A stretch of DNA of 64,000 nt from Sceloporus undulatus. Taxonomy: Eukaryota > Chordata > Lepidosauria > Squamata > Phrynosomatidae. Each line of letters opens with the position of its first letter. Within the stretch, counting starts at the first letter, position 1. This document shows, one piece after another, positions 28,824 through 41,337 of this stretch. Location: NCBI RefSeq assembly GCF_019175285.1, contig NC_056528.1, positions 13,135,961 through 13,199,960 of the forward strand, read 5' to 3'. The notes under the pieces are model-generated. The model ran no database searches and was not told the DNA's origin. It saw nothing but the letters and a program-made list of their open reading frames with translations. The translations under genes and the position numbers were made by a program.

Positions 28824-31800
28824 TTATCTGGCCCTACGTCTAGCAGAGCGCCTGACAGCGGAGGCAGTACTGGCCAGGGAGGACAACTCTATTTCTTGTT
28901 CTTGGTCTTGGTCTTGAACCTCTGGGCCATCATTGGCTTCAAAATCCATTTCATCTCCCGAGACTGTGTCCACAGACACCTCTGGCGGAGTTTCACCGCA
29001 GTGCTCCATTTTCTGTCTGCAGAGTCCTAGTACATCCCCCTTTGCTGGGATGGAGATCTCACTAGCGGCCAAGAGCCTGTTTCTCATGTCATCTCCCCTT
29101 CCTATGGCCAGGGTGCTGCGTACATCATCCGTTTCTGAGGAGGTGCTCTGTGCTGCAAAGGCAAGCTCCTCTCTTGGAGACCCACAACTTTTTTCTTGGA
29201 CCGTAGCTTCCTTTATTGTACTGGCTGCTTCAGTTTTATCTACCATTTTAGCAGCAACAGCTGTTTGTCCATCATGCGGCTCCTGCCGAGAACGCAAAGG
29301 GGACTCCACAACTAAGGTTGTGGCTTGGAGCCGTGTGGCTTTGTATCTCTGTAAAGACCAAGGGGAAGAAATAAGTAAGGGTTACTAATGGTTTTGCTGC
29401 GGAAAGACACAAATGCCAACACCACCAGAGGCCTGATGGCCACCAGGTCAAAACATGGTTGCTCCCTAAATCTTTTGAGGCCTGACGGGGTTTTTACACG
29501 AACACTTGTGTGTAAACGGCTCGATATCATTTAACAGGGTTTAATCTGTCCTGAATTGTTTTAAGATGTTTTTAAAATCATTGTTGTTTGAAATTGGTTG
29601 GGTTGGCTTTGCTATACACACAGGGAAAGATCAGCACAAGAAAAGAGCTGACACCAGACAGGAAGCGTAGCATGGAACAATGCGCCAGGGACGGAAGCTC
29701 CGCTGAAGTCATCCCTTTGGAGGAAGAGGAGCTGGGGGCAAGGGATTAGGGGAGAGCAGAGAGTCAGCAGGGGACACGCAGAAGCGAGGCAGAAGACTCT
29801 GACCTGAAGGTTCTCAAAATGCATCAGGGACTTGCAGTGCGCGAGCCGACCGGCAGAGTCGCTATGATAGAATTTGTGACACAACCTGCAGAGGAAGCCT
29901 GCCACGGGGACCAGAAAATCCGGGCCTGTGAAACGAGGGAGGGGATTAAGGGGAGTCATAGATCACATTGAATGGAGCCAAAAGGATTAAAAGGAAACAA
30001 AAACATAAAGGCAGGGGAGAAAAAAACAAATGTTACATGAAATATATATCATGCAGAAAAAGAAAGAGGATGTTATTCTGAAAGGAAAGTGCTTTTTTAA
30101 GATTTTTGTTAACAACGAGGAAAGTGTTAAAAAGAGACAATTGCTTTCTTGAACTGGTTGCTCATAATCCAGCAAACATCAGGTGGCAATTTAGCAGACA
30201 AAGCAAATGAAAATACCAAGTGATGAACAGTCATTTCAAAGATGAGGCAGTATGCAAACCTGCTGAAAATATATGTTGCAGTGAAATGGAAGACAACTTT
30301 GGCAGGAAACAGGAGCGAGAGAGAGAACGAGAGAGAAAAAACAGACATGACATGACTCGATTCTCATCCGCCTTGGGACAGAGAAGGGTAGGATGGTGTA
30401 AGGAATAGAACAGTGATGGAAAAGATCTCCTATGATGTTCTTGGGAGCATCAAAGACAAGTGTCACTTTTGCTCTCTACTGTGGGTTTGAGGGCCTGTTT
30501 TGTTTTGTTAAACTCATGTTTTGAGAAAACACAGGAAGAGGAAAATGTTGTGTGTGGAAGAACACACAACAGAAGGCATCTGGCAGGACTTGTTCTCATG
30601 TACTGGAAACTGCTGGACACTCATACTGGGTGTCCAAGCCTGGCTCCCTGGCAAAATGTGTGGAAGCGGGCTGTGACTGGGAAGGGAAAAACACCCTGCA
30701 TATGTTCAGGGGGTCACCCTATTATTATGTGGGTTTGAGAGCTAATCATGGTATTAAGTACAAAGCCCCTCTTGAGTTTGAACAGTATCACTGTTAATCC
30801 CATCCTCCTGCTTTCTATGTTGTATTGTAAGGTATACCCTAAATATAGAGACTGTATGGAGGTAATGTATTTGAAAACAACAATAGCCACTAGCCATCCA
30901 TAAGGCTTTCCTCCAAAGGCATCATCAACTTAAAGACACACAAAAAGAACTCGTGGTAGATCAGACAAACATCTCTACGTTTTTACTTACCATAGACAGT
31001 ATCTGCACAATATTTCTCATTGCCATCAATGTCTACCAGTGACATTTCATTCAGACCAACCTGTACAAGAACCAAAAAAACAGAAGAGAGAGCAAGAATA
31101 AGTTGACTTCCAAATTTCACCCTGATGTAGGGATGCTGAAATGCTAAGACACAAGAAAGTACAGTCCATGAGACAACTGTTGTTCAGGTGTGCTCCCCAG
31201 CCCTCATTTTATTTCTACAGCATAGTAAAATCAGCACTTAGAAAAGATGTTATTTTTGGACTATCTATCTATAGTAATAAAAGGAATTATAGTCCAAAAT
31301 TAGCAATTTTTCCAGCTCTGGCTGAAACTGCTACTCTGTAATAAACAAAAGAGTAAATGTAATGCCCACCAGAACACAGCCTGATATTGCAAGCACAGCA
31401 AGTTTTAAACAGCTTAAGCACAGCAGGCAGACCCTCACAATCCCCAATAACGTTATCCTCCCAAACACAAACCTGTCTTAGATGCTCTTCGTTCTTCAGC
31501 TGCTCCAACTCAGAGTCTTCCCCCTCACCAGATGCTTCCTCCTCCTCTTCTTCCTCTTCCTCTTCTTCAAAACAGCCCACTGCATCGACTGTTATAAGTT
31601 CCTCAGAGTCCTCTGGCCCACCTTGTTCCTTCTCTCCCAGCCTCACCTGGACAGACACAGAGAAAGACTGGTGAGAGATGGAGAAAAACATGGTAAGCCT
31701 GTTTGGATGCTACAACTGGACAGCTGGGCATGTGGCTTTTACATATGTATCTTTGCAGCACAACAGCCAGTGTAATGATTGAGGAGTCAGACTGTGGCTC

Positions 31801-34800
31801 AGAGGTTCAAGTCCCCACTTGGCAACTGTGGGCCACTAACACTCACTCTTTCTCTTCTTCCCGCATCTATCTAATCGACTTTGTAAGATTGTTGTGAGAA
31901 TAAAAGTAAGGAGGAGGAGAGATACACATGCTACCTCATGGTTACTGGAGAAAAGGTGAGCTATATAACCATCAAGAAAACATTGAACTTGGAAAGTCAT
32001 GCATTTCACCATTAAACAAATGGCAGAGACCATTTGCACATTATATCTGAACAGATCACCTGTACTTGAAAAACCATTTCTCTCCCCAACCTATGCAGCC
32101 ATTATTCTGGCCTGACATAAAGGGAGTTCCTGATGTTTCCAAGACATAATATAACACTGGACACATGCAAAGACAATTTATCTTCTGAAGATCTGCAAAG
32201 AATATTCTCTGTGGCCCATCACTGCCACCACTGCCACCATCTTCTTTGGAGCACAGTTCTCATTACCTCTTTGGCCTTCTGTTTATGCTCCAAGGATTTC
32301 ATGTGCTCCACAAACTTCCGTGGGGTCTTAAAGTGGCGGCTGCATACAGTGCATAGCGGGCGAAGAGAGCGTTTGGCAAGCTGTCAGGGGAGAGAAATTA
32401 GAAAAGACAGCAGGAGAGATTGTGGTCAAGACAAGACTTCATGTATGTTGGCACAACACTGTTTTAGCTAAAACAATCTCTGGCTAGGCTGTTTGGGAAT
32501 GATGGGAGTCATAGCACAATGCATCTGATAAGAACCAGGAGGTAGAGGAAAGCAGCATTATCTTCCCCATGCAACCCTATCTCAACCCTCTCTAAAAAAT
32601 AAGAAACAGTTACTGTAGAAGGTTACCTTATGGTCCTGAGTCCGACGATGTTTGATCAGATCACCTATGAAGTTTGTCTGACAGGTGTTGCACCATCGCT
32701 GTTGATTGTCCCTGGAAAGACAAAAGGATCTCAGTGAAGAACACTAGAACTACAGGAACGCTTCTACATTCATGATTTCGTCATGCCTTGATAGCCTGGT
32801 TGCAGAGTTTTACAGCTTGCACATACCCATCTTTCTCAACCAGAGGCCTCTGCTCCTTCACCATGGGCAGCAAGGAGACAAAGCAGACATTGCTCATGTG
32901 CTGGATGTCTTGGAGCCGCTGCTGGTGCTGAACGCCGGCCATGTGAGCTTGGAAATTCTGGCACAGAGAGAGCAGCAGTTAGCTTTTCAGGCTGGAAAAT
33001 CCCTTCACTTCAGATGGACTGCTTGGAAGGTTAAGAGAGTCTATATTTTATGTACCAAAGGACTGCTTAGGATCCAGAGACTGGAAAAGGGCAAAAGGCA
33101 TTTCCCTAAATGCTTTTTCTGCAGTCTGTCAAGTCCTTGCAACATGCTAAAGCCAAAGATACGTGCCACCTAATTTTATTTGCTTTACCTCAACAATACG
33201 AACATCTATAACTCACCTTTGTTTTTCTTTTACTGAAGACCTGAAGACAATCAGCCTTCTGTCTCCCCATGCTAGTTCATAGCCTCCTTCCCTGGATTCC
33301 TCTAGGCATCAACATTGTCCCAATATTCCCATGTGCCAACCTGGGGTCTCATTACCTGTTGGTTACAGCAGTCAGTCTTGCAGATGTAGCAGTAGAATTT
33401 CAAGACAGACTCAGGGCTGGTCTCAGCTGGGACTGTTTCAGAGGTCCAGTGAGACGGCTTCAGGGCTGTGGTGCTGATCGCCCGGCTCTCGCTGCTCTGC
33501 TGAATTGTCACTTTCAAGGAACCAGCAGAACTCACCACCTCAGAAAAGAAAAGAAGAAGAAGCAAAGATTCATTTCAGAGTGCTTACCCTCAAGAATTTC
33601 TATCAGTAGTCAAACTCCCATCCACCAGGAGTTGTTTTGAACTCAAGCCACACTTCCTGACAAGGAGCTGGTGTACTGCACATCCAGAAGGATTGAAAGG
33701 GTATCTATTAAAGGCTCATCCTTTTGGATGAACATGGAAAAAGCAAGTGTCTTTCTCCATGTTGCTGTTTTGGCATGTCTTCCTCTAAGGATTCTAAACA
33801 AAGCAACAGAAGAGTATGTCTCCTTTTCATTTTGTCAGTAGAACCTATTCACTCACCTCTGAAGTCTTCAGCTCCTCCAGAAAGTTCTTCCCCTCTGAAG
33901 CATCTGCAGCTAAATCGGCACTCATGTTGTCTGCCTCTATGAAACATACACAATTCCTGTATATATACAACCATCTTCTAAATCACTACCAAACAGCCTT
34001 CACTAGGATTAGGGTGAGGCTTGATGGGATTTTGCCATCTTGTTCCTGAGCATGCCAATATACAAAACTTTGCAACCTTCAACACAGATTCTGTAAGAAC
34101 GTGAAAGAAGAAGGCAGGTACCAGGTAGGCTAGAGAATATGGGTAATGCTTTGGTTGTCAAATGACATAGCAAATTAAAACAAATCATTCTGCATTATCA
34201 AATACAAATACCATCAATTATAAGTTGCCAAAGTCATCTTACAGTGATACAGTATCTGACTGTATTTCGTTCTTTAAAAACAAACAATTTTATAAGAGCC
34301 CTCACCCTAATATTTTTTATCTGTGCTATAAGGTTTTTACCTTCCAGGTGAAACTCTGTGTTGGAATCTTCCACTTGTGAAAGGCACACTGTTTCCTCAG
34401 AGACTGATTCTTCAGCATTGCTAGGCAGCAGGTGGGCAAGAGGAGAAAGAGAATCATCATTGCAATATGTTGTTGGGTAGGAAAGTGAGCAACATTTGGA
34501 TGTAACCAGTTGTGCACATCTACAGAAGCTTGGATGCCATGTCCAGGGAAAAGGAATCACAGAACTGGAGAGCAGGAAGGGATCCCAAGGAGCATCCGAT
34601 CTAACCCACTACCAATGGAGGAATCCCCAGGGAGATCTGTCTGCTACTGTTTGCAACATTGCAGCATTGTCTCAGGACTTGGAAGATTCTTGGTCTATCA
34701 GGGCAGTTATCCCATTATTTTAGACACAGTTTCTGTCAAGTATTATTGTTCTTATTATTACCTTTTTAGTCGTTTGGTGGCTGGCTCATCATCTGGGGAG

Positions 34801-37800
34801 GATTCTACTAGAGCCTCTGTAGGTCCAGAAAAGGAAATTATTGTTGCAGAATGACCAACTATATTCCAGACCAGCATCCCCCAACCTAGTGTTCCCTCCA
34901 GGTATTGCCAAACTACAATTCCTATTATCCCTGACCAGTGGTGGTCAAGGGGTTGCATGTCAGGTGTGTGGTGAATCCACTCTGGGGGTGGTTTCCCCTA
35001 GTGCTAAACCCACTCTGCACATTAAGTTCAGCACCAGGGATAGCTCCTCTAGTGAGAAACAACACCAAGGGATGGTTCAGTTCACCCCCAACATGGAATC
35101 CACTGGTTTCAAGTGCCCCTGACCACTGGCCATGCTGGTTGGAGCTGGTGGAGGGTACCACATCAGGGAAAGGATGCTCTAACACAGTGAGAGCTCAGGC
35201 AGTGACCTACCTGAAGACTGAGAACAAGTCTGACCTAAAGGCTGTTTGGAATCCGCTTTAAGATCAGACACCTCTAGATCGGGCCCCGTCTCATCCGTGC
35301 CTTGGCTTTGAGGGCATGAGGATGAAGAGTCTGCCTCCCGCTTCCTCTCAGGAATCCTTGGGAAGTCCTACAGACAAGTGTACAAAGAAGAGAACATCCC
35401 AGCATTTCCATGGCAGAACCTGAAGCCAAAGGGCTGGCATATGAGGCCCTACACTAGGTTCCCTCGCCTTTGTAAGTCAGTTGGTTGCTATCTGGGGCTA
35501 TGTTTTCTCTGCTGGTGCACCTTTGTTGTCAAACATCTTCTGTACAAAAAAAGGCCCCCTAATCTGGTGTGTATTTCTGTGTTTAAACTTGCTTTTTAAC
35601 TCGATAGCATTTCAGAGCTATAATCTATTCAACTGTGTTTTAGCATCATAATTTTCTGTCTTCATCTATGCCTTTTTATCTGTACATGCTCTTAATCCTA
35701 TTGTAATCTGCATTGAATCCCATTCTTGGAGGAAGGCCAGCTATAAATCAAATAAAAAATAAAGGAACTGCCTAGTGCATCTTTTAACATCTTTCAGGTA
35801 TCAGCTAAAAAACCAAAGCTTTTAAATTTATGGATCTTTTAAACCCTCTGGTGCTACTACTTTTTGACTACATGGCAATCCTAATAGGACAGTGTGAATG
35901 TGGGTCACCACAACTGAAGGATGATGATGAATATAAAAGGTATCAGCATGGTTTTGCAAGAAATATTAGAGGCCACAAACTCACCTTGCGAAAAGTCCGA
36001 TTCTGCCACTGAAATGGCAGACCTGGGAAAGCCAAGCGAGCAGGTTTTAAGGAGACCCCAACAGGAGGGGGACCCAAAAGGGAATGCCTTGTTGCCTGAG
36101 GAAAGAACTGCTGCAACACAGGGGCGGTCGCCATGTTAAAACCTCTCAAGTTACCTACAGAAGCCAGAGAAAAGGGGGGAAGAATGAGACACAGCATAAG
36201 TACCAGCCAGCTTGAAGGGACAAAAGTCTGAAATAAATTGTCACGGCCTAACTGTGAATTGGACCCAGGGAAGGCAACATGTATCCATGTTCTCCAATTC
36301 TCTCGATGTGCAGAGTTGCCAGAGAGAAAACTAGAAATGGCTCCTGGACCTGTAATGGTTGTATAGAAGAGGGGATTTCAGCAATACATTTCTAACCCAG
36401 AATGATCTATTACGATGCTCTGCTTGTCTTACAGCACTTCTCAAACCCTGCTTGCCATTTTTATACATGCACACACTTTGACCAAATGGTTTCAAGGCTG
36501 TCCCGCAACAAAATCAATTTTTAATAGCCTCCCTTGCCTGATACAGACACAGATCTCTGAACGTTAGGTCAGGGCACTGTCCACTGTGAAAGGTAGGAGG
36601 GCAGCTAGGCAGGCTGGAAGATGCACTACAGATAAAGATGCAAAGATGGCATCCATCTTAGACGGAGCCTAGGAAGCTGATGAAGTCTGAGGTCAGAGTA
36701 TGGAAACATTATATTTTAGACTGCAGTTCCAAGAATCCCTCAGCCACTAGGACCACTGTTCACAGCTCTCAGGGATTCTGGGAGTTTTGTTCAAAAAGGT
36801 AACTTTCCCAAGCGCTAACTGCGGTGTCTCAGGAAATTGTATGTCTATTTTAGATAGAGAAGGGGGAAAGTACAGATCCATGCTTCACTAGTTTCCACAG
36901 CTGAAACTGCAGATTAAGCCACCTGCTGAATTATTCACTCACACAGTTTCTCAGATACCAAGGTACCAGGGCATCAAATATTCTGAAATCCAAACCTCGC
37001 AGGTGACTAGGACTCTTCAGGGAACGGTCAGTTCCTTGGGCCATTCTTTATTACAGAGGTAACATGATTATCAATTGCGTAACACTGGGACAACCAAGCC
37101 CTCCCAAAAAGAGAAGTGTTACTGTCCAAAAGGCTCTGGGAGGATACATAACAACAAATGCACCGAAGGCAAATCATGCCCTCTTATTTATATGAAATGT
37201 ATTATACAATATATCAACATATATATTGATGTGTGTCTGTATAGGTATACTTCAGTTAATGCACTTAATGCACTGAGCCCAAGATCCACATGTTTCTCTC
37301 CCTTGAGAAATCTCAGGTGTAATTTTCTTCTTTCTCCTTTGACAATGTAATACAACAGGGTTTTTAAAACGCCATTTTAAATATTGTTTGAAGCTGCCTT
37401 GTAAATACCAGTGACGAACTTTCCAAGGATCCCAGCATGCAGCGATCGGCCTCTCCAGCCTCAAGCAGTTTCAGTTCTGATTCCAATATAAAGGAGGGGA
37501 AGAGTACAAAAGCAATAGATGAACAGTACCTTGCATCTGCTGGATGAGCAGAGCCCGCTGTATCAAGGGATTGGCGCTGAGAAGCGACGCTTGGCCAGTA
37601 GCCCGCATATTGAGCATCTGCTGTTGCTGGGATGGGGTCACACCTCTAAGGAAAAGGCGGAGAACACAAGGATCAGACCACAAGGAAACCTTTGGCCCAG
37701 GACAGAAAGAAAAACACTCTCTGGGCAACATCACTGCCATTGCCATTGCCATCCTCTGAGGCTGAAAGAGTGCGATTTGCCCAAAGTCACCCAGTGGGTA

Positions 37801-38197
37801 TACATGACTGAGCTGGGATTCGAACCCTGGTCTCCAGAATCCTAGTCCAATGCTCAGACCATTATGTCGCCGGCAGGTTTGCCTCAGCCATATTGTCCAG
37901 CCTGAATCAACAATAATAAGTCAAAACATGCATGAGATTCACCGAATCAATGAAACCCACACAAAGGCTGACTTACTGAGTTACCATTGATTTAATAGGG
38001 CTACTCTACTTAGGTTTCACAATAGGATTCAGTAGGATATACTCTACTTGGGAGAGACAGTGCAATCTAGTGGTCTGACAGTTTTAGCATCCTTACTCTC
38101 CCCAAAAAAGTCACTCCCCCCAAAAAAAAAGATGTGCAATAAAGTGACCCATCCTCAGGACTTTACATCAAGCGGAAGTGGTTGAGANNNNNNNNNN

Positions 38198-38248
<51 letters not shown>

Positions 38249-38561
38249 ATTTGATTTAAAATGGGGGTGATGCCCCAAAGGCTTATGGATCGTTGATCGG
38301 CCCTATAACACATCCCTAAGAATTATATGCTCACTATCATTGTCAACATTGGTCCCTACAATTTATATTTTACTGTATATATTTAGGTTTTAGATATTTT
38401 TATCTTCTTTTTAAATTTTATTTTACTGTAATATGGATAATTTATGAGCCCTGTATCACTAATAATTATAGGATCACTATAACTGTTACAACTTATATTT
38501 TATATTTACATTTTAGACACTTTTATCTTCCTTATTGTTTATTTTTTATTTTATTGTAGTA

Positions 38562-38595
<34 letters not shown>

Positions 38596-38653
38596 TTAGT
38601 ATCTTTTTAATTGTACTGAGTCCCAGTCCTGGGAGAAGAACAGGATATAAACA

Positions 38654-38696
<43 letters not shown>

Positions 38697-39061
38697 TATT
38701 ATTAATAATTAATAATTAACAATACAATTATAATAATAAAATAATAATAACAATAACAATAATACAATTAACCACTTCCATCATTGATAACTGGAGAGAG
38801 AGAAAGCCCTCTGGGAAGAGAAAGCCCAAACGTTTTTAAAAGGATGGCGAAGGGAGCCAGTGTTTCCCTGACTCTCCTGGGAGCATCCCACGTGGAAGGC
38901 CGCGCATCCCCGGCCTCGAGTAGGAGGGCTTACCGGCCAGGAGGCGCCTGCTGCGGGGGAGGCTGGGGTGGCGCTGGCGGCGGTTGTTGTGGTTGTTGCT
39001 GCTGCTGGAGGAGGTGCTGGAGCTGCAGCAGTTGCTGCTGGAAGTGCTGCTGGGTGAACAT
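28824..39061 (-). CDS. CIZ1: CDKN1A-interacting zinc finger protein 1, 15 exons, intact
   Basis: CIZ1 is a nuclear-matrix zinc-finger protein that promotes DNA replication with cyclin A/CDK2 and helps tether Xist RNA in mammals. Exons 5' to 3': 39061-38934, 37645-37530, 36154-35985, 35367-35211, 34816-34762, 34420-34341, 33936-33857, 33538-33356, 32957-32827, 32711-32627, 32380-32267, 31646-31473, 31060-30991, 29925-29804, 29348-28824. They sum to 2190 nt (729 aa) with every phase consistent and no stop. The N-terminus is MFTQQHFQQQLLQLQHLLQQ plus a proline run, then QQFFPQATRHSLLGPPPVGV. C2H2-like fingers are at about 312 (CYICKTDC), 375 (CNTC) and 404 (CTVC). The acidic ITVDAVGCFE tract is at about 455-475. 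A matrin-type finger, GFLCRLCHKFYHSD, is at about 523-536. Mammalian CIZ1 is longer (898 aa in human), mainly from glutamine repeats absent here. Confidence 0.97.
34865..35165. mobile_element. hAT-like MITE split by a 175-bp insertion
   Basis: The outer sequence ('catcccccaacctagtg', 'ccaaactacaattcc', 'ccatgctggttggagctgg') is a common sauropsid hAT-type MITE. It is cut at 'ccctgaccagtgg' (34929-34941), which recurs with one change at 35117-35129. The inserted 34942-35116 has no coding capacity and I do not recognise its family. It lies in a CIZ1 intron. Confidence 0.55.
38188..38780. repeat. Gap plus long AT-rich trinucleotide tracts
   Basis: Ten Ns are followed at once by (ATT)n to 38246, then AT-rich retroposon-tail sequence, (ATT)n at 38565-38597 and (AAT)n at 38656-38760. 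The gap next to the microsatellite points to an assembly break caused by it. This lies in CIZ1 intron 1. Confidence 0.85.
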
Positions 39062-39352
39062 GGCTGGGGGCTAGTCCGAGGGAGAAGAAGAAGAGTAGTC
39101 CTCCAAGGAAGGAAGGAAGGGAGGGAGGGATCCAGCTGCTTCCAGGCTCAGGCTCAGTGTTGCCAATTTGGTGACTTTCACACGGAAACGGGGGCTTTTC
39201 AGATCTTTTGGTGTGATTTCAGTGCAGATTTGGTGACTTTTGCCCATTTCAGCTGCAGCCTGAGAGAGAGGCTGCTGGCTACAGAGCAACCAATCCTTTG
39301 GAGTGTGTGTCACACACTAACAGCCAATCAGAGAGAGGACTGGAGAGGGGTC

Positions 39353-39452
39353 NNNNNNNNNNNNNNNNNNNNNNNNNNNNNNNNNNNNNNNNNNNNNNNN
39401 NNNNNNNNNNNNNNNNNNNNNNNNNNNNNNNNNNNNNNNNNNNNNNNNNNNN
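39353..39452. other. Assembly gap of 100 Ns
   Basis: A fixed-size gap of 100 N upstream of CIZ1 exon 1. It is bordered on the right by a 50-56-bp tandem repeat that probably caused it. Other gaps: 44998-45022 (25 N, inside a foldback MITE) and 54741-54840 (100 N, inside another MITE). Confidence 0.95.
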
Positions 39453-39597
39453 CCTCCCACCACCATCTTGAGGGGGAGAGAGGCCAGGCCTGGAAGACAG
39501 GGAGCCCTCCTCCAACCACCATCTTGAGGGGGAGAGAGGCCAGGCCTGAAGAAAGAGCCCTCCTCCAACCACCATCTTGAGGGGGAGAGAGGCCTTG
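39453..39597. repeat. Tandem repeat of about 55 bp, nearly 3 copies
   Basis: 'ccaccatcttgagggggaga' recurs three times with 'gccctcctccaa' between copies, directly after the gap. The true array may be longer. Confidence 0.85.
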
Positions 39598-40289
39598 CAA
39601 TTTTTTGTATTGTGTTGCAATTTTATTGTACACCGCTATGATCATTGCGGAATAGCGGTCTATAAATAAAATAAAATAAAAAATAAAAATAAATACAGAG
39701 ATGGACTCGCCAGCTGCGGGTTCAAGTCCTATACTCTCCCGTATTTGGAATTGTAATTATTTAAAAGCCATTTTGTTTCATGGAGGGAGTTTAACATTTG
39801 GGAGCACTTTGCAAAATTCAAAGCAAAGCGGGATCAGAAGAGAGGAAGCCGCCTTTCACAGAGTCAGGCTTCTGGAGGTCCATCTGGACCATTATGGCCA
39901 AGATGTGGGTCTCCATACACGCTCTTAACTATGATGAGCTTCTGAAACAAGATCATGGAAAGTATGTGGTTCAACAAACTGGGGAAGTGGGTGGAGGGGG
40001 AAACACCCGTGGATTTATGCACATAAGAAGCACATTGGTGTCCCAATGCTTCCTTTGCTAGGAGCTCCATTGCTGGGTTGAAGCTGGAAGTGAGGAGAAG
40101 GAAGGAGAATGCAAAAGAAGAGAAGTCAGATTAGAGACCAGAGTCAACCCTCCGACCGTTTCTTCCTCCATTCCCCAATTCCTCCATTCCCCAATTCCCA
40201 TATCTTCCCAGCCAAGTGAAATGCAGGACCGGCAAGAAGAGGCTGCAGCCGTGGGAAGCCGAAGCGTGGGAAGGAACGGCACCCAGGAT

Positions 40290-40590
40290 CCGGAAAACGG
40301 GTTTATTTTCCAAGACGACTTTGTGAATCTTTTTGCAGGCAGGGATGGAGTTAACAGTCAGGAGTCCAGACATGCTGCTGATGCTGCCGTTAGGGTGGCA
40401 GTGGATGATGGGCTTGCTCTCTCCGGAGGAGGAGCAGGGTCTGCTGGGCATTGGGGCGCCTTCCTAGAGGCAGAGACAAGTCCGTGGAAAGCTCTTGGAC
40501 GGAGTTCACGGGTGCAATTTGGGGGGGGGCGGCGGGTGCAGCGAAAAGTCGTCAAAAAGCGGGTTCCTGACTTCCATTTCACCTGTCTGC
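40290..40590 (-). CDS. Unidentified terminal exon candidate(s)
   Basis: On the minus strand an acceptor-like 'cctgcagacag' near 40583 is followed by a frame reading MEVRNPLFDDFSLH then PPPPPKLH. In a frame one step away it continues NSVQELSTDLSLPL and ends after HHPLPP. The proline run sits on a C9 stretch, so a length error there could explain the frame change. AATAAA at about 40309-40304 (minus) would serve as a polyadenylation signal. NPLFDD resembles the tail of a membrane protein, but I do not recognise the gene. It would be the next gene upstream of CIZ1 in the same orientation. Confidence 0.3.
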
Positions 40591-41337
40591 AGGAAGGGAG
40601 GAAGACGGGTGAGAAGGACAATTTGTAAAATTAATTGTATCTACTAAAATATTCATTACTTTGCCCATATAACGCAAATGCTCAGGGCAGTGTGCAAATT
40701 ACGCACCGATGCTAAGTTAGTCATTGGCTCGAGTTATTACCATTAGCAGTAGCAATAATAATGGCAGAGAGAGGGAAAACACAATGAAATGCTGAAAACT
40801 GCGCAGAGAGATTGAGCACTTCTGGGACACTGGGAACAACGGTTGTTCCAAAACGTTTGGGGCCAAGACATGATACAACACACACTCCATAGAGTTGGAA
40901 GGGACCCCCAATGGTCATCCAGTCCCCTTCCTCCACGCAAGAAGACACAAAGCCCTCCCAACAGATGGCCAGTGGAGTAAAGCTGCTCCTGGTTTTAGTG
41001 TGAACTTTAGAATTCTCCTAGAGGCTAAAGTCTATCCTCCTCCATAGTTCCAGCAACTCTAGATGCCAACCACAAAGGGCAGAGCGAAAGCTAGCATTTA
41101 TTCATCACCCATCATTGCTGGCAAGAGAACCAGTAAGGGAGGGAGAATCCAGGCTGCAGAATTAAAGCAGTTTGACACCAGATAAAGTGCCCTGACTGTC
41201 TTACAAAATCCTGGGGCTGGGAGTTTGGCGACATATTCAGCCTGGACTGTTAAAGAGCACTGGGGCCTCCCCAGTCTATAAAATCATAGCCACAACGTTG
41301 AATTGGGCGAGGGAGCATACAGGGAGCCAGTAAAGCT

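Noticed and set aside
39279-39645. Open frames spanning the N gap
   Set aside because: They depend on unknown bases and on a tandem repeat.
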